Part shown: piece after piece, positions 7,290-13,816 of the stretch
How positions within the stretch are numbered: the stretch's first letter is position 1
Layout: the number at the start of each line of letters is the position of its first letter
Source of the DNA: Nevskia sp043781855
GTDB lineage: Bacteria > Pseudomonadota > Gammaproteobacteria > Nevskiales > Nevskiaceae
DNA: 13,816 bases
Assembly: GCA_043781855.1 (NCBI GenBank)
Contig: JAYWBB010000090.1
Span: 1 to 13,816 of the forward strand
Reading direction: 5' to 3'
Notes under the pieces: model-generated
What the model was told of the DNA's origin: nothing
The model's input: only the letters and a program-made list of their open reading frames with translations
Databases searched by the model: none
Translations under genes and position numbers: made by a program

Positions 7290-7733
7290 ATGAACCGCGA
7301 CTGGCGAAAAAATCTGATCGAGGAGGCCCACGGCATTGCCGCCGTGATCCGCGCAACGCGACGTATCGCGGTGCTCGGCATCAAGACCGAAGCGCAGCGC
7401 GATCAGCCGGCGTTCTATGTGCCGGCGTACCTGGCCGAGGCCGGCTTCGAGCTGCTGCCGGTGCCGGTGTATTACCCGGAGGCGGTCGAGATTCTCGGCC
7501 GGCCGGTGTTCCGTACGCTCGCTTCGATCCCGGGGCCGGTCGATCTGGTCGATGTGTTCCGCCGCCCTGCGGACCTCGATGCGCATGTCGATGATCTTTT
7601 CGCGAAGCGTCCGGCGGCGGTCTGGTTTCAGCTCGGCATCCGCAACGACGCCGTGGCGCGGCGGCTGGCCGGGGCCGGCATCAAGGTCGTGCAGGATCGC
7701 TGCCTGCTGGTCGAGCACCGGGCGCTGGTCTGA
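7290..7733 (+). CDS. CoA-binding protein, YccU type
   Basis: A 147-residue single-domain protein with a Rossmann-like CoA-binding fold, as in the N-terminal domain of succinyl-CoA synthetase alpha chains and in YccU-type proteins. Function in the cell is unknown for the family. Landmarks: IAVLGIK (26-32) as the first strand and nucleotide loop, YVPAYLAEAGFELLPVPV (43-60), VDLVDVFRRP (84-93), and the C-terminal VWFQLGIRND (111-120) with VVQDRCLLVEH (133-143). These match the family from end to end. The ATG is preceded by TAGGAAAT, a fair ribosome site, and lies only nine bases after the threonine synthase-like stop. It is followed after 44 bases by a crotonase gene, so a CoA-thioester role for the set is plausible inference. 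Confidence 0.9.
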   Translation: MNRDWRKNLIEEAHGIAAVIRATRRIAVLGIKTEAQRDQPAFYVPAYLAEAGFELLPVPVYYPEAVEILGRPVFRTLASIPGPVDLVDVFRRPADLDAHVDDLFAKRPAAVWFQLGIRNDAVARRLAGAGIKVVQDRCLLVEHRALV

Positions 7734-7777
7734 AGCTGTTGTAAGCTTGTGCCGAACAACGCCGGGGAGGACGAACG

Positions 7778-8551
7778 ATGAGCGTACGCAGCGAAACCCG
7801 CGACCGCATCACCACGGTCATCATCGACCGGCCGCAGGCGCGCAACGCCGTCGACCGCGCGACGGCGGACGCACTGACCGCAGCCTTCCGCACCTTCGAC
7901 GCCGATCCGGACGCCGATGTCGCCGTGCTCTGGGGCGCCGGCGGCACGTTCTGCGCCGGCGCCGATCTGAAAGCGATTGCCGACGGCCGCGGCATGAACC
8001 GCATCGATCCTGCGGGTGACGGGCCGATGGGCCCGACGCGCATGAAACTGGGCAAGCCGGTGATCGCCGCCATTGCCGGGCACGCGGTGGCCGGCGGGCT
8101 GGAACTGGCCTGCTGGTGCGATCTGCGCGTGGTCGAGGACGACGCGGTCCTGGGCGTGTTCTGCCGGCGCTGGGGCGTGCCGCTGATCGACGGCGGCACC
8201 ATCCGCCTGCCGCGACTGATCGGCCTGTCGAATGCGCTGGATCTGATCCTGACCGGCCGCGCGGTCGGCGCCGAGGAAGCTCATCGCATCGGTCTCGCCA
8301 ATCGCGTGGTACCGGCGGGCACGGCGCGCGCCGCCGCCGAGGCGCTGGCCCGCGACATCGCGCGCTTTCCGCAACGTTGCCTGCGCGGCGATCGCGCCTC
8401 GGCGCACGAGCAATTCGATCTCGCGCTCGACGCCGCGCTCGCCAACGAGTTCCGGCACGGCTTGCAGGCGCTGCAGAGCGGCGAGTCGCGACAAGGCGCG
8501 GCACGCTTCGCGGCAGGGCGCGGACGCGGCGGCGACTTCGGCGACCTTTGA
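7778..8551 (+). CDS. Crotonase (enoyl-CoA hydratase/isomerase) family protein
   Basis: A 257-residue crotonase-fold protein expected to act on acyl-CoA thioesters in the cytosol. The oxyanion-hole segments are present: FCAGADL (58-64) and AVAGGLEL (103-110). Glu109 occupies the place of rat hydratase Glu144. The position equivalent to the second catalytic Glu (rat Glu164) appears to be Cys129 in LGVFCRRWG. It belongs to the subgroup with GVPLIDGG followed by RLPRLIG (133-149), so a classical hydratase reaction is doubtful. The start is supported by a strong GGGAGGA site. It is the third gene of the plus-strand set beginning at 6024 and converges on the FMN reductase-like gene 38 bases later. 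Family assignment is secure; substrate unknown. Confidence 0.93.
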   Translation: MSVRSETRDRITTVIIDRPQARNAVDRATADALTAAFRTFDADPDADVAVLWGAGGTFCAGADLKAIADGRGMNRIDPAGDGPMGPTRMKLGKPVIAAIAGHAVAGGLELACWCDLRVVEDDAVLGVFCRRWGVPLIDGGTIRLPRLIGLSNALDLILTGRAVGAEEAHRIGLANRVVPAGTARAAAEALARDIARFPQRCLRGDRASAHEQFDLALDAALANEFRHGLQALQSGESRQGAARFAAGRGRGGDFGDL

Positions 8552-8561
8552 CACCCGGCGT

Positions 8562-8577
8562 CGCGGCTTGTGCCGCG
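8562..8577. terminator. Candidate bidirectional terminator hairpin
   Basis: A perfect CGCGGC/GCCGCG stem with a TTGT loop fills the 38-base gap between the convergent crotonase and FMN reductase-like genes. Outer CCGG arms could extend it. There is no U-tract on either side, so termination is likely but not proven. Confidence 0.4.
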
Positions 8578-8589
8578 CCCGGCACCGGC

Positions 8590-9684
8590 TCACTTCGGCC
8601 GTGGCGATTCCAGTTCCGCATCCGGCTCGCGCCGGCCTTTGCGGATCATCCGCAGTTCGCTGACCAGACTGCGCGCGGCGTTACGCGTTTCCTCGAACAG
8701 CGCCTGGTCGGCGTCGAGCGCGTCGTGGCTCGTGGCATAGGGCCCGTAGTAGCCGATGTAACGGTCGAGGGTGGCGGCGCGGCCGGCCTGGATCAGTTCC
8801 ATGTCGTTGAGCCAGTCGACCAGCGAGCGGCGCAGCGTGTCGACACCCTCGGTATCGCCATGCACGACGACCGCGAAGGCGCGCCCGGCGAGATGGCGCG
8901 GATAGTCCCAGCCTTTCAGCTCCAGCGCCTTGGCCTCGGCCGGCTTCTTGCCGTGCGTCGAGGTCGGGTCCGGGTTGCCGCCGTCGGCGCAGACCAGGCG
9001 GTCGATCATCGCCTTCAGCACGGTCGGCGCCTGATACCAGTGCACCGGCGTCACAATCATCACGCCGTGCGCCTCGACCCAGCGTGGATACAGCTCGCTC
9101 ATCCAGTCGTTGACCTGACCCAGCGCGTGATTGGGATAGCAGGAGCAGGGCCAGTGACACAGCGGCATCGCCGTCGAGACACAGGCCTTGCAGGGATGGA
9201 TGTGACGCGCGTACTGGGCGGTGATGTGACTGAGGTCGAGCAGGTCGCAGACCGCGCCGCCGGCTTCGATGACTTCTCGCGCTGTCTTCGCCAGGCGGAA
9301 GGTTTTCGACATCTCGCCGGGGCAGGTCTGGTCGTTGCGCGGCGAGGCGCAGATCAGCAGGATGCGCGGCTTGCCGCTGCGCTTGTCGTGGCGCTTCTGC
9401 GCAGCGGCGATGGCGTCGCGTGTGGCCAGCCATTCGATCGCCAGCTCGTATTCGGGATCGGCAAAGCCCGGCCCGGCCTTGCGTGTGCGCGGTGACTTGC
9501 GGCTGTGGTCGTAGCCGTCCCAGGCGAGGTCCGCGAGTTTCCTGATTGCGCCGCCGGCCTGCTCGAAGGCCGGGTCGTAATAGTGCTCGCGCAGGCGGCG
9601 CTCGAACTCAGGCCGTCCGACCTGCATGCTGCCCTGGCCCTTGCGCACCTGCGGCGGTGGCTTCGCTGCCTGCTTTTTCGTCAC
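8590..9684 (-). CDS. NADPH-dependent FMN reductase-like flavodoxin-fold protein with cysteine cluster
   Basis: Flavodoxin-fold protein of the NADPH-dependent FMN reductase / iron-sulfur flavoprotein type; partner and substrate unknown. From the GTG at 9684 it is 364 residues. That start has a GAGGAG site seven bases upstream, and the longer open frame to 9786 looks non-coding. The flavodoxin fold begins at RILLICASPR (107-116), with the FMN-binding region at TPVHWYQAPTVLKAMIDR (212-229). Between them lie five clustered Cys (165, 168, 176, 180, 182; spacing C-X2-C-X7-C-X3-C-X1-C), which may bind a metal or Fe-S cluster. This spacing differs from the compact C-X2-C-X2-C-X5-C of archaeal Isf. 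The N-terminal 100 residues (basic, then HYYDPAFEQ and LAWDGYDHSRKSPRT) are an extra region. It is preceded by a repeat pair and a hypothetical gene on the same strand. Confidence 0.85.
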   Translation of the reverse strand: MTKKQAAKPPPQVRKGQGSMQVGRPEFERRLREHYYDPAFEQAGGAIRKLADLAWDGYDHSRKSPRTRKAGPGFADPEYELAIEWLATRDAIAAAQKRHDKRSGKPRILLICASPRNDQTCPGEMSKTFRLAKTAREVIEAGGAVCDLLDLSHITAQYARHIHPCKACVSTAMPLCHWPCSCYPNHALGQVNDWMSELYPRWVEAHGVMIVTPVHWYQAPTVLKAMIDRLVCADGGNPDPTSTHGKKPAEAKALELKGWDYPRHLAGRAFAVVVHGDTEGVDTLRRSLVDWLNDMELIQAGRAATLDRYIGYYGPYATSHDALDADQALFEETRNAARSLVSELRMIRKGRREPDAELESPRPK

Positions 9685-9691
9685 GTCGCGA

Positions 9692-9697
9692 CTCCTC
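9692..9697 (-). promoter_or_regulatory. Ribosome binding site deciding a GTG start
   Basis: GAGGAG lies seven bases upstream of the GTG at 9684 and is the only strong site in the leader. A CGGACC/GGTCCG hairpin with a 6-base loop (9702-9719) sits just upstream of it and could influence access to it (inference). Confidence 0.55.
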
Positions 9698-9809
9698 GGC
9701 TCGGACCGCGATCGGTCCGTCCGGGTTTTGAGTCGCCCAAGTTGCGATTGGTTGCGTTGGTGTGTTTCGTCGGCGCGTCGACCCATGAAGCTCTGAAAAC
9801 GTCCTGTCT

Positions 9810-9918
9810 CCCCTCTCCCGCCGGGAGAGGGGCTGGGGGTGCGGGACTCTCAAGCTGGGATAAGTCCTTTACTGGAGCGTCCCTCATCCAGCCCTTCTCC
9901 CGAGGGGAGAAGGGCTGG
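9810..9918. repeat. Palindromic repeat pair (BIME-like), copy 2
   Basis: Two inverted hairpins are joined by about 55 bases. The first is a perfect 10-bp stem with a GCC loop (9810-9832). The second is a perfect 14-bp stem with a 3-base loop (9888-9918). Their inner tails (CTGGGGGTGCGGGAC and GTCCCTCATCCAG) are also near-complementary, so the whole element can fold as one large cruciform. Copy 1 at 906-1005 has the same plan. The second hairpin starts directly after the stop codon of the gene at 9919-10401 and probably ends that transcript. Confidence 0.85.
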
Positions 9919-10401
9919 CTACTTTTTTGCAGCGTTTTCCTGCACCAACGGCTCGGCCGGCGTTTCGTCTTCTACTGGCGCGGCACGCGCCTTCTTCTCG
10001 GCCTCGACCTCGGCGGCAGTCTCCGGACGCTGGATCGGGTTCAGCGCCTGATCGAGAATCTCGTCTGGCGGGAAATTCCATTCCTTGAGGTCGATCGCTT
10101 CCTGTTTCATCGCATCGCGCAGGCGCGCGAGACGCAGATGCGCTCCGGCGGACGAGACCATCGAAGTGCCGCGCCGGGTCACCAGCACGTCGAGCCTTTG
10201 CAGCAACTGGAACCGGTCGCGGAGCCGGTTGCCTGAAGGCGCGCGCGAATGTGCCCAGGCGGCGGCCGGCAGCCAGACATCGTTCGGCACGCAGATCGCG
10301 CCCTCGCCGTCGAACACGACCAGCGCGAACTCACGGAAACGCCGCACGGTGCCGTTGCCCAGCGCGGCTTCAAAAACATTCTTGGCAACTTTCAGAGGCA
10401 T
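9919..10401 (-). CDS. Hypothetical protein with disordered acidic/basic tail
   Basis: A 160-residue protein of no family I recognise. The ATG at 10401 is chosen because the open frame upstream of it (to 10611) overlaps the end of the propeller gene and reads as non-coding. The ribosome site is weak (GGTG). The N-terminal 110 residues look folded: short strands in EFALVVFDGEGAICVPND (24-41), a WLPAAAWAH helix, then RLRDRFQLLQRLDVLVTRRG and a helix LRLARLRDAMKQEAIDLKEW. The last 40 residues are rich in Ala, Glu, Lys and Pro and probably disordered. No signal peptide or membrane segment is visible, so it is likely cytosolic. It lies 106 bases after the propeller gene, beyond a candidate terminator, and its stop codon abuts a strong hairpin. 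Confidence 0.65.
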   Translation of the reverse strand: MPLKVAKNVFEAALGNGTVRRFREFALVVFDGEGAICVPNDVWLPAAAWAHSRAPSGNRLRDRFQLLQRLDVLVTRRGTSMVSSAGAHLRLARLRDAMKQEAIDLKEWNFPPDEILDQALNPIQRPETAAEVEAEKKARAAPVEDETPAEPLVQENAAKK

Positions 10402-10468
10402 GTCACCGGGACAGTAGCGCGGCGGCGAACGACGCGCACGCCCAAGACGAAAACGAGCAACGAAACCG

Positions 10469-10495
10469 CCATGCCGACCCGCGCGGCCGGCATGG
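10469..10495 (-). terminator. Candidate intrinsic terminator after the propeller gene
   Basis: A perfect 8-bp inverted repeat CCATGCCG/CGGCATGG with an 11-base GC-rich loop lies 12 bases after the stop of the 10508-13747 gene. On the minus strand it is followed by a T-richer stretch (GGTTTCGTTGCTCGTTTTCG), as expected for an imperfect Rho-independent terminator. Confidence 0.5.
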
Positions 10496-10507
10496 AGCAA
10501 CCGGCAA

Positions 10508-13500
10508 TCAGCGATAGATGGTGAAGTCGCTCGGCAGGGTCTGCGCGACACCGATGGCGGCGTCCGGATCGATCCTGCCGCCGACGACGCCACTGCCGCC
10601 GTGCCCCGCATCGTCGTCTTCCGCCACTTCCGCCAGCGGCACTGGCAGCGGCTCCTGACCGCCCGCCTTCAGCGCCTCGTTGACCGGCCGCAGATCGTTG
10701 TCGACGAGCGTTGCGAACTGCGCTTCGACTTCGCCGAGTTCGCGCCGGAGCGCGGCAATGCGCGCGAGGTGATAGCTGCCGGGCCGGCCCTCGTAGCCAT
10801 TGACCGCGCCGTAGAGCTGGTCGGTGTGCTCGCGCAGACGTTCCTCGCCGGTGATCGCGCCGCCTTCCTTGGTCGCGACGATCTGTTTGCGCACCGCGTC
10901 GGCCTTGGCGTCGAAGGCACTGAGTTGAGTGCGCAGTGCATCGCCTTCTTTCAGTTTCGCGCTGCGCTCGGCGATGCCGGCTCGGAGCTTGCCGATACGC
11001 TCGACCAACGCGCTCTCGCCACCGAACAGTGCCTGCACCTGCGTCGCCGCCGCGAACTGCGCGCGGCGATCGGCCGCCGTGAAGGTGTTGCGATGATCGA
11101 GCCCGACCGCGATTTTCGTCTCGTAAATCTGGCCATTCTTGGTCAGCCGCACTGTGTAGGTGCCCGGCAGCAAACGCGCGCCCTGCGTACCGGCGAAGGC
11201 CAGTTGTGCAGCCGGCGGCACCCGCGGCGGCTTGCCGCGCATGCTCCAGACCACACGATTCAGCCCGCGCCGCTTGCTCGCCGGCAAGGTGTCGACGACC
11301 TTGCCGCCGGCATCGAGCACTTCGAGCTTGAGCTTGCCGAACAGGTGCCGCGTTTTCTGGTAGTAGGTGATAACCGCGCCCTGCGGCGGATTGTCGCCGA
11401 CGAATACGGCGTCGCCATTGGCCCAGCCGCCGTTGGCCTCGATCCGCTGCTGCACCGGACGCGCGGCGACGAACGCCGCTTCGCTGTTCAGCAGGGCCGA
11501 GTTCATCGCACGCAGCGGCGTGATGTCGTCGACGATCCAGATGCCCCGGCCGTGCGTGGCGAGCACGAGATCGTTGGTGCGCGGCTGGATCGCCAGATCG
11601 CGCACCGCGACGTTCGGCATCTGGCCGCCCTTGAACTGCGCCCAGCTCACGCCGGAGTCGATCGAGACGTAGAGCCCGAACTCCGTGCCCATGAACAGCA
11701 GGCCGGGGTTCTTGAGGTCTTCCTTGATGACGTGGACGTAGCCGCGTACGCCTTTGGCATCGGCCGCCGAGACCAGCACGGTCCAGGTCCGCCCGTAATC
11801 CGTGGTCTTGTAGACATAGGGCGCCGTGTCGCCGAACGAGTGCCGGTCAAACGCGGCGTAGGCCGTACCGGCAGCGTGCCGCCCGGCTTCGACCCAGCTC
11901 ACCCAGGAGTTCGCAGGCAGGTTCGGCACATTGCCGGCGACGTTCGCCCAGGTCCTGCCGTCGTCGCGCGTGAGTTGCAGATTGCCGTCGTCGGTGCCGA
12001 CCCAGATGGTTTTCGCTTCTTTCGGCGATTCGCTGATCGAGTAGATCGTCGTGTGCAGTTCCGCCGCCGAGTTGTCGACGGTCACGCCGCCGCTCTCCTC
12101 CTGCCGCTGCTTCTGCGGATCGTTGGTGCTCAGGTCCGGCGAGATGCGCTGCCAGGAATTGCCGTGATCGCGCGAGCGGAACAGGAACTGCGAGCCGATG
12201 TAGAGCGTGTGTCTGTTGGTCGGCGAGAGCGCGATCGGCGCATTCCAGTTGAAGCGCAGCTTCTCCTTGTAATTTGCCTTCGGCTGGATGTTACGGTTCG
12301 CCAGCGTGTGGCGATTGATGCGGCCGATGTTGCCGCCCTGATACTCCGCGTAGACGTAATCCGGATCGCTGGGGTCGGTGAAGGTCCAGAAGCCGTCGCC
12401 GCCGAAGAGATTTTCCCAGCGGTGGTTGGTAATGCCGCCCGGATATTCGGAGTCGCCGACCCAGCTGGAGTTGTCCTGCAGGCCGCCATAGACGTGATAC
12501 GGATCGGCGTCGTCGACACTCACGTGATAGAACTGCGCGACCGGCAGGTTCTCGCCCTTCCACCACTTGTTGGCGCCGTTGTACGAGTACCAGAGGCCGC
12601 CGTCATCGCCGAGGATCACGTGTTGCGTGTTCTTCGGGTTGATCCAGACATCGTGCACGTCGCCATGCGTACCGACGAAACCGCCGACCGCCGAGAAACT
12701 CTTGCCGCCGTCTTCAGAGAGGATCAGCGTGCCGTCGGTCTTGAACACGCGATCCTTGTTCAGCGGATCGACGATGAGATTGGCGAAATAGAACGGCCGC
12801 CAGACCATCCAGGTGCTCTTGTCGCGCGCTTCCCAGGTGGCGCCGCCGTCGTCGCTGACGAACAGCGCGCTCGCGGTGGATTCGACGAAGGCGTACACGC
12901 GCTTGGAGTCCGACGGCGCGATCGCGACCGCGAGGCGACCGTAGGGTTTAGCCGGGAAGCCCTTGTTTGCGCTCTCGGTGATTTCGGTCCAGGTCTTGCC
13001 GCCGTCCGTGCTGCGGAACAAGCCGCTGCCGGACGCCGCTTCGGGGCCTTCGCCGCCACTGCGGAAGGTCCAGCCCTTGCGCCGGAAATCCCACAAGCCG
13101 GCGAGCAGTACGTCGGGGTTCGTCGGATCCATCGCCAGCGTCGAGCAGCCGGTCGAGAGGTTGCTGCCCTTCAGCACCAGCGACCAGCTCTTGCCGCCGT
13201 CCGTGGTCTTGTACAGGCCGCGGTCGGCCGAGTCGCTCCAGAGCCTGCCCGGTGCGCAGGCGTAGACCGTGTCGCTGTTGCGTGGGTCGACCAGGATCTT
13301 CGAGATGCGCTCCGAATTTTCGAGGCCGAGATGCGCCCAGGTGTCGCCGCCGTCGGTCGAACGATAGATGCCGTCGCCGATCGAAACGCTGTTGCGCGTC
13401 CAGACCTCGCCGGTGCCGACCCAGATCGTCTTCGGGTTCTTCGGGTCGATGGTCACGGCGCCAATCGACTGCACGGCCTCATGGTCGAACACCGGTTTGA

Positions 13501-13747
13501 ACGTCGTACCGCCGTCGAGCGATTTCCAGATACCGCCGCTGGCCGCACCGACGTAAAGCGTGAGCTTGCCGGAGGCGTCGTTGACGGCATCGAACGCGGC
13601 GATGCGGCCGCTCATCTGCGCGGAACCGATGTTGCGCGCGCCCAGGCCGGAGATGGCGCCGTCGTCGAAGCGCACGGCGGGATCGGCGGCGAAGGTGGGC
13701 GCGGCGAAAGCACAGGCGAGCGCGACGAATAGAATTTTGCGGATCAT
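10508..13747 (-). CDS. Secreted VPS10/sortilin-like Asp-box beta-propeller protein
   Basis: Large exported protein of the bacterial VPS10/BNR-repeat family often labelled glycosyl hydrolase; no catalytic activity can be read from it. The ATG at 13747 gives 1079 residues and has a strong AAGGAG six bases upstream. The N-terminus is a typical Sec signal peptide with cleavage after TFA (residue 20). Ten Asp-boxes of the S/T-X-D-X-G-X-[ST]-[WF] type are visible at about 77, 130, 181, 246, 298, 344, 525, 593, 648 and 695. This indicates one or two beta-propellers spanning about 40-740. A beta-sandwich-like segment follows (about 775-880, with LPGTYTVRL), then a helical, coiled-coil-prone region (890-1030) and a Gly/Asp-rich tail. 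There is no membrane anchor or lipobox. It starts 10 bases after an upstream gene's stop, whose codon overlaps its ribosome site, so translation is probably coupled. Confidence 0.92.
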   Translation of the reverse strand: MIRKILFVALACAFAAPTFAADPAVRFDDGAISGLGARNIGSAQMSGRIAAFDAVNDASGKLTLYVGAASGGIWKSLDGGTTFKPVFDHEAVQSIGAVTIDPKNPKTIWVGTGEVWTRNSVSIGDGIYRSTDGGDTWAHLGLENSERISKILVDPRNSDTVYACAPGRLWSDSADRGLYKTTDGGKSWSLVLKGSNLSTGCSTLAMDPTNPDVLLAGLWDFRRKGWTFRSGGEGPEAASGSGLFRSTDGGKTWTEITESANKGFPAKPYGRLAVAIAPSDSKRVYAFVESTASALFVSDDGGATWEARDKSTWMVWRPFYFANLIVDPLNKDRVFKTDGTLILSEDGGKSFSAVGGFVGTHGDVHDVWINPKNTQHVILGDDGGLWYSYNGANKWWKGENLPVAQFYHVSVDDADPYHVYGGLQDNSSWVGDSEYPGGITNHRWENLFGGDGFWTFTDPSDPDYVYAEYQGGNIGRINRHTLANRNIQPKANYKEKLRFNWNAPIALSPTNRHTLYIGSQFLFRSRDHGNSWQRISPDLSTNDPQKQRQEESGGVTVDNSAAELHTTIYSISESPKEAKTIWVGTDDGNLQLTRDDGRTWANVAGNVPNLPANSWVSWVEAGRHAAGTAYAAFDRHSFGDTAPYVYKTTDYGRTWTVLVSAADAKGVRGYVHVIKEDLKNPGLLFMGTEFGLYVSIDSGVSWAQFKGGQMPNVAVRDLAIQPRTNDLVLATHGRGIWIVDDITPLRAMNSALLNSEAAFVAARPVQQRIEANGGWANGDAVFVGDNPPQGAVITYYQKTRHLFGKLKLEVLDAGGKVVDTLPASKRRGLNRVVWSMRGKPPRVPPAAQLAFAGTQGARLLPGTYTVRLTKNGQIYETKIAVGLDHRNTFTAADRRAQFAAATQVQALFGGESALVERIGKLRAGIAERSAKLKEGDALRTQLSAFDAKADAVRKQIVATKEGGAITGEERLREHTDQLYGAVNGYEGRPGSYHLARIAALRRELGEVEAQFATLVDNDLRPVNEALKAGGQEPLPVPLAEVAEDDDAGHGGSGVVGGRIDPDAAIGVAQTLPSDFTIYR

Positions 13748-13753
13748 GTCGGG

Positions 13754-13759
13754 CTCCTT
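13754..13759 (-). promoter_or_regulatory. Ribosome binding site overlapping the upstream stop codon
   Basis: AAGGAG lies six bases before the ATG at 13747 and shares bases with the TAA of the preceding gene. It fixes the start and suggests translational coupling. Confidence 0.65.
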
Positions 13760-13816
13760 ATTTCTTGGCGGCGGCGGCAGGGAAATGGAATACCGCCGGA
13801 TCGACCGCGACATTGC
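13758..13816 (-). CDS. C-terminal end of an unidentified upstream gene (partial)
   Basis: Only the last 19 codons are inside the window, reading NVAVDPAVFHFPAAAAKK before TAA, with two bases of the preceding codon at the window edge. The tail is Ala-rich and ends in two Lys. The VDPAVFHFP-type ending recalls C-termini of some periplasmic proteins, but it is too short to assign. The frame is chosen because it is open to the window edge and its stop lies 10 bases before the propeller gene, the spacing expected inside an operon. Confidence 0.55.
   Translation of the reverse strand, partial: NVAVDPAVFHFPAAAAKK

Noticed and set aside
9608..9853. 81-codon open frame on the minus strand beginning in the repeat
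   Set aside because: Its start reads PHPQPLSRRERG, the well-known spurious peptide of this repeat type, and it overlaps the N-terminus of the FMN reductase-like gene.
10402..10611. 70-codon N-terminal extension of the hypothetical protein
   Set aside because: It overlaps the propeller gene's 3' end in another frame and covers the candidate terminator; the sequence is Arg/Ser-rich noise.
10601..13732. 1043-codon open frame on the plus strand
   Set aside because: It is antisense to the propeller gene. The opposite frame has a signal peptide, a strong ribosome site and ten Asp-boxes, while this one is Arg/Val/Ala-rich without motifs, a typical by-product of high third-position GC.

Overview
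The window looks like chromosomal DNA of a G+C-rich gammaproteobacterium, probably near the Xanthomonadales/Nevskiales. That placement is inference from four things: high third-position GC in most genes, an E. coli PykA-type pyruvate kinase, a PurT transformylase, and a perfect CRP-type operator. Two copies of a palindromic repeat pair of a kind common in such genomes are also present. No tRNA, rRNA, CRISPR array, insertion sequence or phage gene was seen. With the starts chosen here, no gene-free stretch exceeds about 260 bases.

Layout. At 68-784 (minus) lies a less GC-rich gene for a secreted, Cys- and Pro-rich protein of unknown function, behind a CRP-like site. Its tail recalls the entry to an Rhs/YD-repeat protein. 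Next come a palindromic repeat pair (906-1005) and pyruvate kinase (1042-2469, minus). Divergent from it is purT (2548-3741, plus). Between 3843 and 5813 (minus) sits a three-gene group: a small winged-helix-like protein, a pirin, and a second small protein clearly paralogous to the first. Divergent from this group is a plus-strand set (6024-8551): a threonine synthase-like PLP enzyme, a YccU-type CoA-binding protein and a crotonase-family protein. The rest is on the minus strand: a flavodoxin-fold NADPH-dependent FMN reductase-like protein with a cysteine cluster (8590-9684), a second palindromic repeat pair (9810-9918), a hypothetical protein (9919-10401), and a large secreted VPS10/sortilin-like Asp-box propeller protein (10508-13747). 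The propeller gene is tightly coupled to an upstream gene of which only the last 19 codons are visible.

How the parts fit together. Most genes are ordinary housekeeping or accessory genes. The most novel-looking unit is the pirin flanked by two paralogous winged-helix-like proteins; it could be a small iron- or redox-linked regulatory module, but only the pairing and the paralogy are seen directly. The second point of interest is that both repeat copies follow the 3' end of a gene in the same orientation. One copy starts a perfect 14-bp hairpin at the base directly after a stop codon, so it probably serves as a transcript end.
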